Notes under the pieces: model-generated
What the model was told of the DNA's origin: nothing
The model's database searches: none
The model's input: only the letters and a program-made list of their open reading frames with translations
Program-made: the position numbers and the translations under genes
Shown here: piece by piece, positions 42,160 through 50,983 of the stretch
How positions within the stretch are numbered: position 1 is the first letter of the stretch
Layout of the letters: each line of letters begins with the position of its first letter
Assembly (NCBI GenBank): GCA_040751775.1
Contig: JBFMGD010000012.1
Location: forward strand, 1-59,938
Direction of reading: 5' to 3'
Origin: JBFMGD01 sp040751775
GTDB taxonomy: Bacteria > Bacillota > Dethiobacteria > DTU022
DNA length: 59,938 nucleotides

Positions 42160-42972
42160 ATGTCTGAAATAGATGTCTTAGACGTATCGTCAGGGATTCT
42201 GGCAAAGGCAAAGGAATTGGGGGCGTCGCTGGCGGGAGTTGCCAGGGTCGATGATTTAAAAAAAGCGCCTTCGTATACGGTAACCCCCCTGATGGAGCCG
42301 TATAGCGGTGTCGGCGCCAATAAGGAAAGAACAAGCGATCTAAAATACGGCGAAGTCACCTGGTCCGGAGACGCGAGGTCAGTTGTCGTGGTCGCCTTCG
42401 CCCACCCCGGAGATCAACCCGAGCTGGATTACTGGTACGGGAGCATCGATCCAATCGGCAACAAAAAGTTGATTGAGGTTGTAAACGGCCTGATCGGCTG
42501 GCTTAAGGACAAATACGGGATCCTTGCCTTTCACCTGCCCTATCATATTGAAAGGGGAGGCATCTATTTAAAGGATGCCGCTGTCTGCGCCGGCCTGGGC
42601 TGTATCGGTAGGAATAATTTGCTGGTTACGCCTGAATACGGGCCCCGGATCCGGCTGAGAGGCCTTACCGTGCCAATCGATCTGCCCCCGATCGTGCCGG
42701 CCGCTTTTGACCCGTGCGCGGTTTGCGATCAGATCTGCAGACGCTCCTGCCCGCAGGACAGCTTTGAAGAGGTGGTTTATACCGGTTTTGAATTCGGCCG
42801 GAAGGAGCTGCCCGGGCGGGACGGTTCATTTAACCGTATCAGCTGCAATACACAGATGAAGGACGATGAAGAATCCGCGGTGGAACAGGAAGTGCCGGAT
42901 ATCGGGAAAACAGTCCGTGTGGTCAAGTACTGCCGACGATGCGAGCTATCATGCCCGGTTGGCAGGGGTTAG
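42160..42972 (+). CDS. QueG-like Fe-S protein (4Fe-4S dicluster)
   Basis: 270 residues. ILAKAKELGASLAGVARVDDL and DAAVCAGLGCIGRNNLLVTPEYGPRIRLRG match the N-terminal domain of the epoxyqueuosine reductase-like family; two cluster motifs follow: CAVCDQICRRSCP (about 187-199) and YCRRCELSCPVG near the C-terminus. Similar proteins are encoded beside corrinoid-dependent demethylation and dehalogenation genes, where they may reduce cofactors. It lies downstream of the BCCT gene and may be read from the same sigma-54 promoter. Confidence 0.7.
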   Translation: MSEIDVLDVSSGILAKAKELGASLAGVARVDDLKKAPSYTVTPLMEPYSGVGANKERTSDLKYGEVTWSGDARSVVVVAFAHPGDQPELDYWYGSIDPIGNKKLIEVVNGLIGWLKDKYGILAFHLPYHIERGGIYLKDAAVCAGLGCIGRNNLLVTPEYGPRIRLRGLTVPIDLPPIVPAAFDPCAVCDQICRRSCPQDSFEEVVYTGFEFGRKELPGRDGSFNRISCNTQMKDDEESAVEQEVPDIGKTVRVVKYCRRCELSCPVGRG

Positions 42973-43004
42973 CCGGTTCACAACGGTTTATCTGGCGATC
43001 TATG

Positions 43005-43041
43005 AGGTGACAATATTTTGTTGAATATTTGTCACCTTTTT
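43005..43041 (+). terminator. Intrinsic terminator after the QueG-like gene
   Basis: AGGTGACA-ATATT pairs with AATAT-TGTCACCT and is followed by TTTTT. An alternative pairing TTGAATATTT with AAATATTCAA (to about 43072) overlaps it. Confidence 0.65.
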
Positions 43042-43095
43042 CTTGCCGGTTTGTGAACAGAAAATATTCAATCTGAAAAAGGGAATGAGAATATA

Positions 43096-44025
43096 ATGAC
43101 GAACAAGGTTTGGATCACTGCGGCGGTAACCGGCGGAATTCATACCCCTTCGATGTCGCCTTATCTGCCTCAAACGCCGGAACAAATCATCGAAGACGCG
43201 GTGAGCGCCTACGAGGCGGGCGCCGCCATTGTGCATATACATGCGCGGAAACCGGAAGACGGCAAACCTTCTTCGGATGTGAGTGAAATTAAAGAAATTG
43301 CCTGGGCAATCAAAAAGCGCTGCGACGTGATTATCGAAATTACAACCGGGGGCGCTCCGGGAATGAACCTGGAAGAACGAATTGCCTCGATTCCCCTGCT
43401 CAAACCGGAGATGGCTTCACTGAATGCCGGTTCGATCAATTTTGTCATTTCACCGGCGGCGGATTCCTTAAAAAAACAGGGAGCCCGGTATGACTGGGAA
43501 ATCCAGTACCTGGAATCGAGCTTTGATTTTATTTTTTCCAATTCCTTTAAAGCGATGGAACGGTACTGCCTGACCATGAATGATGTTTGCACGCGTCCCG
43601 AGTTCGAGATCTATGATGTCTCCATGATCACCAACATTGCATTTTTTATCAAGAAAGGGGTCGTAAAAACACCCCCTTACCTCCAGTTCGTGATGGGTAT
43701 CCTGGGGGGAATCCCGGCTACTGTGGATAACCTGGCCTACCTAGTGAAAACGGCCCGGGAGCAGTTGGTCGATTTCCAGTGGTCTGTTGCCGCTGCCGGC
43801 AGGTACCAGTTTCCCATGGCAGCGGCAGCCCTGGCCATGGGCGGCCATGTCCGGGTAGGCCTGGAGGACAACCTCTTTATCAGACCGAAGATACTGGCCA
43901 GGTCCAGCGCCGAACAGGTTAACCAGGTAAGAGAAATTGCCGAACGGATCGGGCTGCAAATTGCCACAGCCGCTGAAACCCGGGCTGCGTTGAAGCTTAA
44001 AGGGACGGATAAAACCTTGTTTTAA
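43096..44025 (+). CDS. Beta-keto acid cleavage enzyme (BKACE family)
   Basis: 309-residue TIM barrel of the BKACE (Kce, formerly DUF849) family: KVWITAAVTGGIHTPSMSPYLPQTPEQI, GAAIVHIHARKPEDGKPSSD (zinc-binding HxH), IIEITTGGAPGM, MASLNAGS and GGHVRVGLEDN near the end. BKACEs condense a beta-keto acid with acetyl-CoA to give acetoacetate and a new CoA ester; one branch cleaves dehydrocarnitine to betainyl-CoA. With a BCCT transporter and a dehydrogenase of the same regulon nearby, a carnitine-like substrate is a reasonable guess, not a demonstration. Confidence 0.88.
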   Translation: MTNKVWITAAVTGGIHTPSMSPYLPQTPEQIIEDAVSAYEAGAAIVHIHARKPEDGKPSSDVSEIKEIAWAIKKRCDVIIEITTGGAPGMNLEERIASIPLLKPEMASLNAGSINFVISPAADSLKKQGARYDWEIQYLESSFDFIFSNSFKAMERYCLTMNDVCTRPEFEIYDVSMITNIAFFIKKGVVKTPPYLQFVMGILGGIPATVDNLAYLVKTAREQLVDFQWSVAAAGRYQFPMAAAALAMGGHVRVGLEDNLFIRPKILARSSAEQVNQVREIAERIGLQIATAAETRAALKLKGTDKTLF

Positions 44026-44104
44026 CAAACAGCGACGATGACTTTTGTTGTTGTCAAAAAAGTGATACAATTATGGGCACAGAGGTTAAAAAGGCTGTGA
44101 ATAG

Positions 44105-45478
44105 ATGAAAAACGACAACCTTCAAGGCGAAATCATGAAGTATTTGCTTGAAGCGATCGACTTTGTCCTGGTTACGGACACCGACGGCCATATCGTCTTT
44201 ATCAACAACAATTATTCCCGGATGCTCGGGGTTGATCCCGACAGCGTTGTCGGCATGCATGTGCAGGAAGTAGTCCCGGATTCGCGTATGCACATCGTCG
44301 CCAAAACCGGCAAGGAAGAGATCGGTTCTGTTTTTCAATTAAAAAACGGCCAGACGATCGTTTGCAACCGCATACCGATCCGAAAAGGTGACACAACCAT
44401 CGGCGCTGTGGCCATCACCACGTTCCGGGAAATGGATGAACTGGTGACCCTGCTTGACAAGGTCGAACGGTTGAACATTGAAGTGCGCCATTATAAGAAG
44501 GAACTGAGAGAGCTTCGAGGCGCGAAATACACGATCGATAACATCATCGGCAATTCCGCCGAAATTATCAAGCTGAAACGAATCATCGAGAATGTGGCGC
44601 AGACCCGCTCCACCGTGCTGGTGATGGGTGAAACGGGAACCGGCAAGGAGCTCGTCGCCCATTCGATTCACGATCTCAGCCGCCGCCGCTACAAGCCTTT
44701 TATTCGGCTTTCCTGCGCTGCTATTCCGGAACAACTGCTCGAATCGGAGCTGTTCGGTTACGAGGAAGGGGCCTTTACCGGGGCAAAGAAAGGCGGTAAG
44801 CCGGGAAAGTTTGAACTTGCGCACGAGGGGTCCCTGTTTCTGGATGAAATAAACCAGCTACCGCTGGTGATGCAGTCAAAATTACTGCGAGTGATCCAGG
44901 AAAAAGAACTGGAACGGGTCGGGGCAATCAGCAGCAAGAAAATCGATCTGCGATTGATCTGCGCATCGAACCAGAACCTGCTTGAGATGGTGCGGCAGGG
45001 GACATTCCGGGAGGACCTCTACTACCGCATCAATGTCGTTGAAATCAGCATTCCACCGCTGCGCGAACGGATGGAAGACCTTGAACCGGTGGTGAACAGC
45101 CTGATCGATAAGATTAACCGGGATCAGGGCTTATACGTCAAGGGTGTGGATGCAAAGGTGCTGGAGCTTTTCAGGATGTACCACTGGCCCGGCAATGTCC
45201 GGGAACTGGAGCATGTCCTCGAAAGAGCGGCAAACAGCGTCCTGAACGGCTACCTCAAGATAGAGCATTTTAATTTTATGCGCATCTTTCAGGCGGATCA
45301 ACAGGACAGGGATATTCAGGCGTTTAGCCTGGATGATGTCCGGGGTAAAGCCGAAAGAGAGGCTATCATCAGGGCTGTTACCGAAGCCGGAGGCAACAAG
45401 ACCCTTGCGGCAGAAATACTGAAGATAGATCGAAGCGTGCTCTATGACAAAATCCGCAAATACAAGATTTCAATGTGA
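44105..45478 (+). CDS. Sigma-54-dependent activator with PAS sensor (PAS-AAA-Fis)
   Basis: 457 residues. Residues 12-110 form a PAS domain (LLEAIDFVLVTDTDGHIVFINNNY), 145-380 the AAA+ domain with Walker A GETGTGKE (175-182), the sigma-54 contact loop GAFTGA (222-227), Walker B SLFLDEIN, and the arginine-finger region; 415-457 a Fis-type HTH (AGGNKTLAAEILKIDRSVLYDKIRKY). There is no receiver domain, so it senses a ligand directly, perhaps a CoA ester or the quaternary amine. It sits between the two sigma-54 promoters it probably controls and after the BKACE gene. Confidence 0.92.
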   Translation: MKNDNLQGEIMKYLLEAIDFVLVTDTDGHIVFINNNYSRMLGVDPDSVVGMHVQEVVPDSRMHIVAKTGKEEIGSVFQLKNGQTIVCNRIPIRKGDTTIGAVAITTFREMDELVTLLDKVERLNIEVRHYKKELRELRGAKYTIDNIIGNSAEIIKLKRIIENVAQTRSTVLVMGETGTGKELVAHSIHDLSRRRYKPFIRLSCAAIPEQLLESELFGYEEGAFTGAKKGGKPGKFELAHEGSLFLDEINQLPLVMQSKLLRVIQEKELERVGAISSKKIDLRLICASNQNLLEMVRQGTFREDLYYRINVVEISIPPLRERMEDLEPVVNSLIDKINRDQGLYVKGVDAKVLELFRMYHWPGNVRELEHVLERAANSVLNGYLKIEHFNFMRIFQADQQDRDIQAFSLDDVRGKAEREAIIRAVTEAGGNKTLAAEILKIDRSVLYDKIRKYKISM

Positions 45479-45530
45479 TCATATGCATGTGCAGTCAGCA
45501 ACGTGCGGGCGGAGAAGTAATTATTGATTG

Positions 45531-45581
45531 TGTAGGTATTTAAAGAAGACGGCAAGGAATAGCTGTAGGGAATATCCTACA
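45531..45581 (+). promoter_or_regulatory. Tandem enhancer pair upstream of the 45.7 kb operon
   Basis: TGTAGG-TATTTA-AAGAAG (45531-45548) and the perfect palindrome TGTAGG-GAATAT-CCTACA (45564-45581), starts 33 bp apart, ending 48 bp before the -24 element. The palindrome defines the motif used to recognise the other pairs. Confidence 0.75.
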
Positions 45582-45591
45582 ACAGCTGCTG

Positions 45592-45628
45592 AGCAACATC
45601 AAAAAGCCTGATGTTGCTTGGTTTTTTT
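45592..45628 (+). terminator. Intrinsic terminator after the activator gene
   Basis: AGCAACATCA and TGATGTTGCT (10-bp perfect arms, 7-nt loop) followed by TGG and TTTTTTT. It isolates the downstream sigma-54 promoter from read-through. Confidence 0.9.
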
Positions 45629-45629
45629 A

Positions 45630-45645
45630 TGGCACATTAATTGCT
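45630..45645 (+). promoter_or_regulatory. Sigma-54 promoter of the catabolic operon
   Basis: TGGCAC-ATTAA-TTGCT, GG at 45631-45632 and GC at 45643-45644 with 10 bp between. The first start codon is 88 bp downstream. Confidence 0.88.
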
Positions 45646-45732
45646 TTAGAGTATATTGCGTTCAATATCGGGCGGTCAATGAGCGCGCATGCTTTACGCA
45701 GGCAGCCTTTTGAGAAGAAGGGAGATTTGTGG

Positions 45733-46755
45733 ATGAGAGTTGCCTTAATGGGAGTAGGTTCTCTCGGCACGATTATCGGAGCGCTGATTGTAAAAAATGG
45801 GGGTGAAATTACACTGATTGAAGCAAACCGGGAGCACGTGGATGCGCTAAACCGCCGGGGGGCCACGGTTACAGGCGAATTGGAGCTGAAAACCCCGGTG
45901 AGCGTCATTACTCCCGACCGGATGGAAGGCATCTACGACCTTGTTTTTTACCTGGTCAAACAGACGGACAATAACGAGGCTTTGCAGCAGCTGCTGCCCT
46001 ACCTCGGCGAAAACAGCGTCGTCTGCACGATGCAAAATGGTGTCCCCGAAGACGCCGTATCGGCCGTGGTCGGTCGAGAGAGGACACTTGGCTGTTCTGT
46101 CGGCTGGGGGGCTACCTGGCTTGAACCCGGGGTATCCATGCTTACTTCGGAACCGGCAAAGATGGTCTATTATATCGGGGAACTGGACGGTAAAATCACG
46201 GACCGGGTCAAAAGTGCTGCGGAAATATTGAGCCTGTCCGGGAAAGCTGAAATCTCGACCAACCTGATGGGCATGCGCTGGATAAAGCTTCTGGTGAACG
46301 CCACTTTCAGTGGTATGTCTGCTGCGCTTGGCTGTACATACGGGGACGTCATGGACGATGCCAAGGCAATGGCCTGTGTGGCCCATATCGCCAACGAAAC
46401 CCTGCAGGTTGCGAGAGCGCTGGGTGTTACAGTCGAGCCTATTTTCGGCCGTGATCTGCGTATCCTCGAATTTAGGACCTGGATGGAAATGGAGTCCAGG
46501 CTCCCTATCATCGAGGAAGTGCTGGCTCCGTACCGCCTGTTGAAAGCGAGCATGCTTCAGGATCTAGAGAAAGGAAAAAAGACAGAAATCGATGCCATCA
46601 ATGGTGTCATCTGCGCCTACGGCCGTAAAGTGAATATTGCCACGCCGATAAACGATCAGGTAGTGGAGATTGTCCGGGGCGCGGAAGCGGGCGTAAATGG
46701 TTATACCTTTTCCAACCTAGACCGTTTTGTTCTGCCTGAACTGCCCGAAGAATAA
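45733..46755 (+). CDS. Ketopantoate reductase (PanE/ApbA)-family dehydrogenase
   Basis: 340 residues. N-terminal Rossmann motif MRVALMGVGSLGTIIG, VVCTMQNGVPE, and C-terminal helical domain with MRWIKLLVNATFSGMSAALGCTYGDV and LEKGKKTEIDAINGVI (K and E active-site motif of the family). Canonical PanE makes pantoate with NADPH, but this copy opens a sigma-54-driven catabolic operon and more likely oxidises a hydroxy acid of the degraded substrate. The ATG at 45733 follows AAGAAGGGAG; an upstream frame from 45679 overlaps the leader and is not chosen. Confidence 0.85.
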   Translation: MRVALMGVGSLGTIIGALIVKNGGEITLIEANREHVDALNRRGATVTGELELKTPVSVITPDRMEGIYDLVFYLVKQTDNNEALQQLLPYLGENSVVCTMQNGVPEDAVSAVVGRERTLGCSVGWGATWLEPGVSMLTSEPAKMVYYIGELDGKITDRVKSAAEILSLSGKAEISTNLMGMRWIKLLVNATFSGMSAALGCTYGDVMDDAKAMACVAHIANETLQVARALGVTVEPIFGRDLRILEFRTWMEMESRLPIIEEVLAPYRLLKASMLQDLEKGKKTEIDAINGVICAYGRKVNIATPINDQVVEIVRGAEAGVNGYTFSNLDRFVLPELPEE

Positions 46756-46776
46756 AAAAGATTGAGGAGGAAAAAC

Positions 46777-47922
46777 ATGGATTTTATATTATCGCTGGAA
46801 CACGAAATGATGAAGAAATCAATTGCAGAGTTTGTTGAAAAAGAGATCAGACCCGGCGCTGCCGAGCGGGATGAAAAAGAAGAGTTTACTCTGGACCTCT
46901 TTTACAAGATGGCCGGCTGCGGGTTGACTGGGATCCCCTGGCCGGAAGCGTACGGCGGGGCGGGATCTGACTACTTGAGTTATATTATTGCCGTAGAAGA
47001 GATATCCAAGGTAGACGCCTCTGCCGGGATCACCCTGTCCACGCACACGTCTCTTTGCAGCTGGCCGATCTATGAGTATGGAACGGAGGAGCAAAAGCAA
47101 AAGTACCTGGCGCCACTTGCCAAAGGAGAAAAGCTCGGTGCTTTCGGCCTGACCGAGCCGTCCGCTGGCTCTGACGCCGGCGCGATGCAAACCACGGCCG
47201 TCCTGGAGGGCGACCACTATGTCTTAAACGGCTGCAAGCATTTTATCAGCAACGCTGGTTATGCCGAAATTTATGTTATTTTTGCTTATACAGATAAGAG
47301 TAAAAAGACTAAGGGTATAAGCGCCTTTATCCTCGAGAAAGAGATGCCTGGCTTTACGTTCGGTAAAAAAGAGAAAAAACTCGGCATACGCTCTTCAGCC
47401 ACAGGAGAACTGATATTTGAAAACGTTCGCGTTCCGAAAGAAAAACTGCTTGGTAGTGAAGGCGATGGTTTTAAAATTGCTATGGCAACGCTCGACGGTG
47501 GACGTAACGGGGTCGCGGCCCAGGCTTTGGGTATATCTGCCGGTGCATACGAGGAAGCCAAACGGTATGCAAAGGAGAGGGAGCAGTTCGGTCAGAATAT
47601 TGCAAACTTCCAGGCGATTTCTTTTAAACTGGCGGATATGGCCACCCGAGTCGATGCTGCACGCCTCATGACCTACCGGGCCGCGGTGTTAAAAGACAAG
47701 GGCCTGCCTTATGCAAAAGAATCAGCGATGTCGAAACTTTATGCTTCCGATACGGCGATGGATATAGCCGTTGAAGCGGTTCAGATTCTCGGCGGATATG
47801 GTTTTACAAGGGATTTTCCCTTGGAAAGATACATGCGTGATGCCAAGATCACCCAGATTTATGAGGGAACCAATGAAATTCACCGGCTGGTTATTGGAAG
47901 GTATGTCCTTTCAGAAGATTGA
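46777..47922 (+). CDS. Short-chain acyl-CoA dehydrogenase
   Basis: 381 residues, canonical: IRPGAAERDEKEEF, IPWPEAYGGAGSDYLSY, FGLTEPSAGSDAGAM (FAD strand), YVLNGCKHFISNAG, VQILGGYGFTRDFPLERYMRDAKITQIYEGTNEIHR with the catalytic Glu in YEGTNE. Close to butyryl-CoA dehydrogenase. Transfers electrons to the ETF encoded in the same operon. GAGGAGG lies 6 nt before the ATG at 46777. Confidence 0.93.
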   Translation: MDFILSLEHEMMKKSIAEFVEKEIRPGAAERDEKEEFTLDLFYKMAGCGLTGIPWPEAYGGAGSDYLSYIIAVEEISKVDASAGITLSTHTSLCSWPIYEYGTEEQKQKYLAPLAKGEKLGAFGLTEPSAGSDAGAMQTTAVLEGDHYVLNGCKHFISNAGYAEIYVIFAYTDKSKKTKGISAFILEKEMPGFTFGKKEKKLGIRSSATGELIFENVRVPKEKLLGSEGDGFKIAMATLDGGRNGVAAQALGISAGAYEEAKRYAKEREQFGQNIANFQAISFKLADMATRVDAARLMTYRAAVLKDKGLPYAKESAMSKLYASDTAMDIAVEAVQILGGYGFTRDFPLERYMRDAKITQIYEGTNEIHRLVIGRYVLSED

Positions 47923-47980
47923 TTTCGAGAGATTTCATACTGTTCATGACTAATTTATTATGCATTTTGGAGGTAAGATG

Positions 47981-49123
47981 ATGAATTTTAAACTTAATGA
48001 AGATCAGGAAATGTTACGTAAAGCAGCGCGATCTTTCGCTGATGAGTTTTTGGCGGATTACGTTTCAAACATTGAAGAGAAGGATGAGATGCCTAAAGAA
48101 GTGATCGAGGAAGCTGCTGCCAGGGATTTCATGGGGATCACGATACCCGAAGAGTACGGCGGGCTTGGCTTGGGTCACTTGGCCCGCATGATTCTTTTGG
48201 AAGAATTAAGTCGTGTTTCAGCTTCCCTGGGTATGCTGATGCAGGTCTGGCATCTGGGTATTCACCCCATTGTCCGGTTCGGCAATGAGGAGCAAAAGAT
48301 GAAATACCTGCCGCGCTTGGCCACCGGGGAGCTATTGGCGGGGTTGGCAGTTACTGAATCTACAGGAGGTTCAGATCCCACTGCCATTCAGACGGAAGCT
48401 GTCAGAGATGGTGACGACTATGTTTTAAATGGCCGTAAGGTTTTTATCACCAGCTCTCATCTTTCTAATGTTGTCGGTGTTCTGGCCAAAATGACGGGCG
48501 AGCCGCAATCTTTCACTCTTTTTATCCTGGACAAAGACTGTCCCGGCTGGCGGCCGGGAAGGCAGGAGAAAAAAATCGGTTTTAAGGGCAGTAATACCGG
48601 GGATTTAATTATGGAAGACTGTCGTGTTCCGGCATCTAATATCATTGGCAATATCGGGGATGGATTAAAAGTCGGACTCAACAGCATCGGAGAAGTGGGC
48701 AGGGCCGGTATGGCCGGTGTAAGCCTTGGCTTGTTATCTGCTTCTCTGGAGAAAGCAGTAAAGTTTTCCAACGAAAGAACGATGGGAGGTAAGCCCATCA
48801 ATAAATTCCAGGCCATTCAATTTAAGATTGCGGATATGTATATGGATTTGGAGATAAGCAGGCTGCTAGCTTACAAGGCTGCTGTCATGGCTGATGAAGG
48901 AATGCGATGTGATACAGAAATGTCCATGGCCAAGTACTATTCCTCGGAAGCCTCCATCCGCTGTGCAAAAGCAGCTTGTGACATTCACGGTAGTCTCGGT
49001 TACATGATGGAAAATCCGACCCAGCGTTTCCTGAGGGATTCCTTCCTGACCATATCTTCGGCGGGGACCACTGAGATTCAGCAGATGGTTGTGGGCAGGG
49101 CAGCGATAAAGCAATTTAGTTAA
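47981..49123 (+). CDS. Acyl-CoA dehydrogenase homologue lacking the canonical Glu
   Basis: 380 residues with a full ACAD fold: ITIPEEYGGLGLGHLARMILLEELSRVSASLGM, LAVTESTGGSDPTAIQ, YVLNGRKVFITSSH, and a C-terminus reading SSAGTTEIQQMVVGR where its neighbour has YEGTNE, so the catalytic Glu position is Ala. This suggests a different base, a different reaction (for example elimination from a CoA ester) or a structural partner role for the adjacent dehydrogenase. GGAGG is 7 nt from the ATG at 47981 and 4 nt from another at 47978. Confidence 0.88.
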   Translation: MNFKLNEDQEMLRKAARSFADEFLADYVSNIEEKDEMPKEVIEEAAARDFMGITIPEEYGGLGLGHLARMILLEELSRVSASLGMLMQVWHLGIHPIVRFGNEEQKMKYLPRLATGELLAGLAVTESTGGSDPTAIQTEAVRDGDDYVLNGRKVFITSSHLSNVVGVLAKMTGEPQSFTLFILDKDCPGWRPGRQEKKIGFKGSNTGDLIMEDCRVPASNIIGNIGDGLKVGLNSIGEVGRAGMAGVSLGLLSASLEKAVKFSNERTMGGKPINKFQAIQFKIADMYMDLEISRLLAYKAAVMADEGMRCDTEMSMAKYYSSEASIRCAKAACDIHGSLGYMMENPTQRFLRDSFLTISSAGTTEIQQMVVGRAAIKQFS

Positions 49124-49163
49124 TGAAGGTGGTTTAGTTAATATTTAAAACTGGAGGGTTTTT

Positions 49164-49961
49164 ATGGAAATTATAGTTTGTATCAAGCAAGTTCCGGATC
49201 CGGAGCATTTACAGCTGGACCCGCATACCGGCACAATTATACGTGAAGGTGTCCCTACTATTATTAATGCTGCTGATAAGCATGCCCTGGAATTAGCGCT
49301 GCAGCTCAGGCAAAAAAATGGCGGAAGGGTAACCGCTATAAGCATGGGCCCTCCGTCTGCTGCTGAGGCGCTTAAAGAAGCACTGGCTATGGGCGCTGAT
49401 ATGGCAGCCTTAGCCAGCGACCGGGCTTTTGCCGGGGCTGATACTCTGGCAACTTCTGCAACTTTGGTTGCTCTAATTCATAAGCTGAAACCATTTGACC
49501 TGGTCATCTGTGGATACTCTTCCCTGGATAGTGGTACCGCCCAGGTAGGCCCCCAGGTGGCGGCGATACTGAGAATCCCATTTTTTACAGCTGTGCAAAA
49601 AGCCGATAAATCTGCCGATATCTTTCAAGTAGAGGTAGTAATGGAGGATGGGAATTTAGTTTATGAGACAACGCTTCCTGCACTACTGACTGTTGGTAGA
49701 AGGATAAACCGGCCCCGGGGAATACGGCTTTCAGAAGCTAAAAAAGCCAGATCAAAAGAGCTTCTGACCTTTGACCTGCAAAGCCTGGGGCTAACACCCG
49801 ATACAGTGGGGGGAAAAGGTTCTAAATTGTCTATGGTTGAGAAGATTCCACTTTCTGTGGGTAAAGGGGCAGAAATGATTATTGGTGAACCGGAAGAAAT
49901 ATCAGGAGTTATATATGGCAAAATAAGGAACATAGGCCTGGGAATTCAGGGGGGAATATAA
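49164..49961 (+). CDS. etfB: Electron transfer flavoprotein, beta subunit
   Basis: 265 residues: MEIIVCIKQVPDPEHLQLDP, NAADKHALELALQL, ALAMGADMAALASDRAFAGADTLATS and the recognition-loop/ETF-beta signature VYETTLPALLTVGRRINRPRGI. Accepts electrons from the acyl-CoA dehydrogenases of this operon. Overlaps etfA by one base. Confidence 0.93.
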   Translation: MEIIVCIKQVPDPEHLQLDPHTGTIIREGVPTIINAADKHALELALQLRQKNGGRVTAISMGPPSAAEALKEALAMGADMAALASDRAFAGADTLATSATLVALIHKLKPFDLVICGYSSLDSGTAQVGPQVAAILRIPFFTAVQKADKSADIFQVEVVMEDGNLVYETTLPALLTVGRRINRPRGIRLSEAKKARSKELLTFDLQSLGLTPDTVGGKGSKLSMVEKIPLSVGKGAEMIIGEPEEISGVIYGKIRNIGLGIQGGI

Positions 49962-50947
49962 TGAAAATAAATGGAGAAATATGGGTAGTTGCAGAACAGC
50001 GACAGGGTAAATTGATTAGAATTACTCTGGAGCTTTTAGGCAGAGCCCTTTCTCTGGCAGCTGAGACAGAAGCTGACGTGGGTGTCGTGATTATGGGCAA
50101 TAAAACAGATTCGTTGTGCCGCGAGCTGGCTCAAAAAGGCGCTGACCGTCTATACTGTGTAGAAAATGACTCCCTTGAGCATTTCAACCCCGAACTGTAC
50201 AGCCGAATAGTTTCTGAATTAGCCAGGGAGTATAAACCACGGATTATTCTGCTGGGAGCAACTGTTCAGGGCAGTGCTGTTTCTCCGGCTGTGGCCGCCA
50301 AACTCGGGTCAGGACTTACAGCTCATTGCTGCGAGGTGAGTCTTGCGAAGCAAGGGCGCCTGCTCCAGGTAGTTCCTTCCCTGGAAGGATATTATGTGTT
50401 TGTCTCTCATCAATACCCTGAAATGGCTACAATTTCTCCCGGTGTGCTTCCCCTGCTGTCCCTGGAGAAAGCCGGAAAAGGGGAAATAGTGCAAAAAGAG
50501 CTATCTTCTTTAAGCGGATATCAAGATGTAAAAACGAAAGTTATTTCCTTAAAAAAATCTGAAAAACCTGCTGTTTCCCTTGAAGATGCGGAAGTGATTG
50601 TGGCAGGGGGAGCCGGTGTAGGTAGCGACGGGTGGGCTATGCTTCATGAACTTGCAGAAGTTTTGGGCGGGGTCGTGGGGGCAACCCGCCCGGCAGTTGA
50701 CGAAGGTTGGATAGATCATGAGCGGTTGATTGGACAAAGCGGTAAAAGTGTAAGCCCCAGGTTATATATTGCTGTAGGAATTTCAGGGGATCCACTGCAC
50801 CTGAGCGGTCTCAGGGAGCCAGAGATGTTTTTTGCCATTAACAAGAATCCCAAAGCAACAATATTCCAGTTCGCTGATTATGGTGTTGTAGCTGATTATA
50901 AAAAAATCCTGCCCCTGTTAATTGAAACAGCTGGAAGAAAGTTATAA
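49961..50947 (+). CDS. etfA: Electron transfer flavoprotein, alpha subunit
   Basis: 328 residues. The N-terminal domain resembles ETF-beta; the C-terminal FAD domain has VIVAGGAGVGSDGWAMLHELAEVLGGVVGATRPAVDEGWI, IGQSGKSVSPRLYIAVGISGDPLHLSG and the terminal DYGVVADYKKILPLL. No extra ferredoxin domain is present, so nothing here indicates electron bifurcation. Confidence 0.93.
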   Translation: MKINGEIWVVAEQRQGKLIRITLELLGRALSLAAETEADVGVVIMGNKTDSLCRELAQKGADRLYCVENDSLEHFNPELYSRIVSELAREYKPRIILLGATVQGSAVSPAVAAKLGSGLTAHCCEVSLAKQGRLLQVVPSLEGYYVFVSHQYPEMATISPGVLPLLSLEKAGKGEIVQKELSSLSGYQDVKTKVISLKKSEKPAVSLEDAEVIVAGGAGVGSDGWAMLHELAEVLGGVVGATRPAVDEGWIDHERLIGQSGKSVSPRLYIAVGISGDPLHLSGLREPEMFFAINKNPKATIFQFADYGVVADYKKILPLLIETAGRKL

Positions 50948-50983
50948 TTGTGAACCCATTACAACAAAAGAGGAGCGATTAAA

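Noticed and set aside
45733..46755. panE for pantothenate synthesis
   Set aside because: It heads a sigma-54-controlled operon of acyl-CoA enzymes with no panB or panC nearby.
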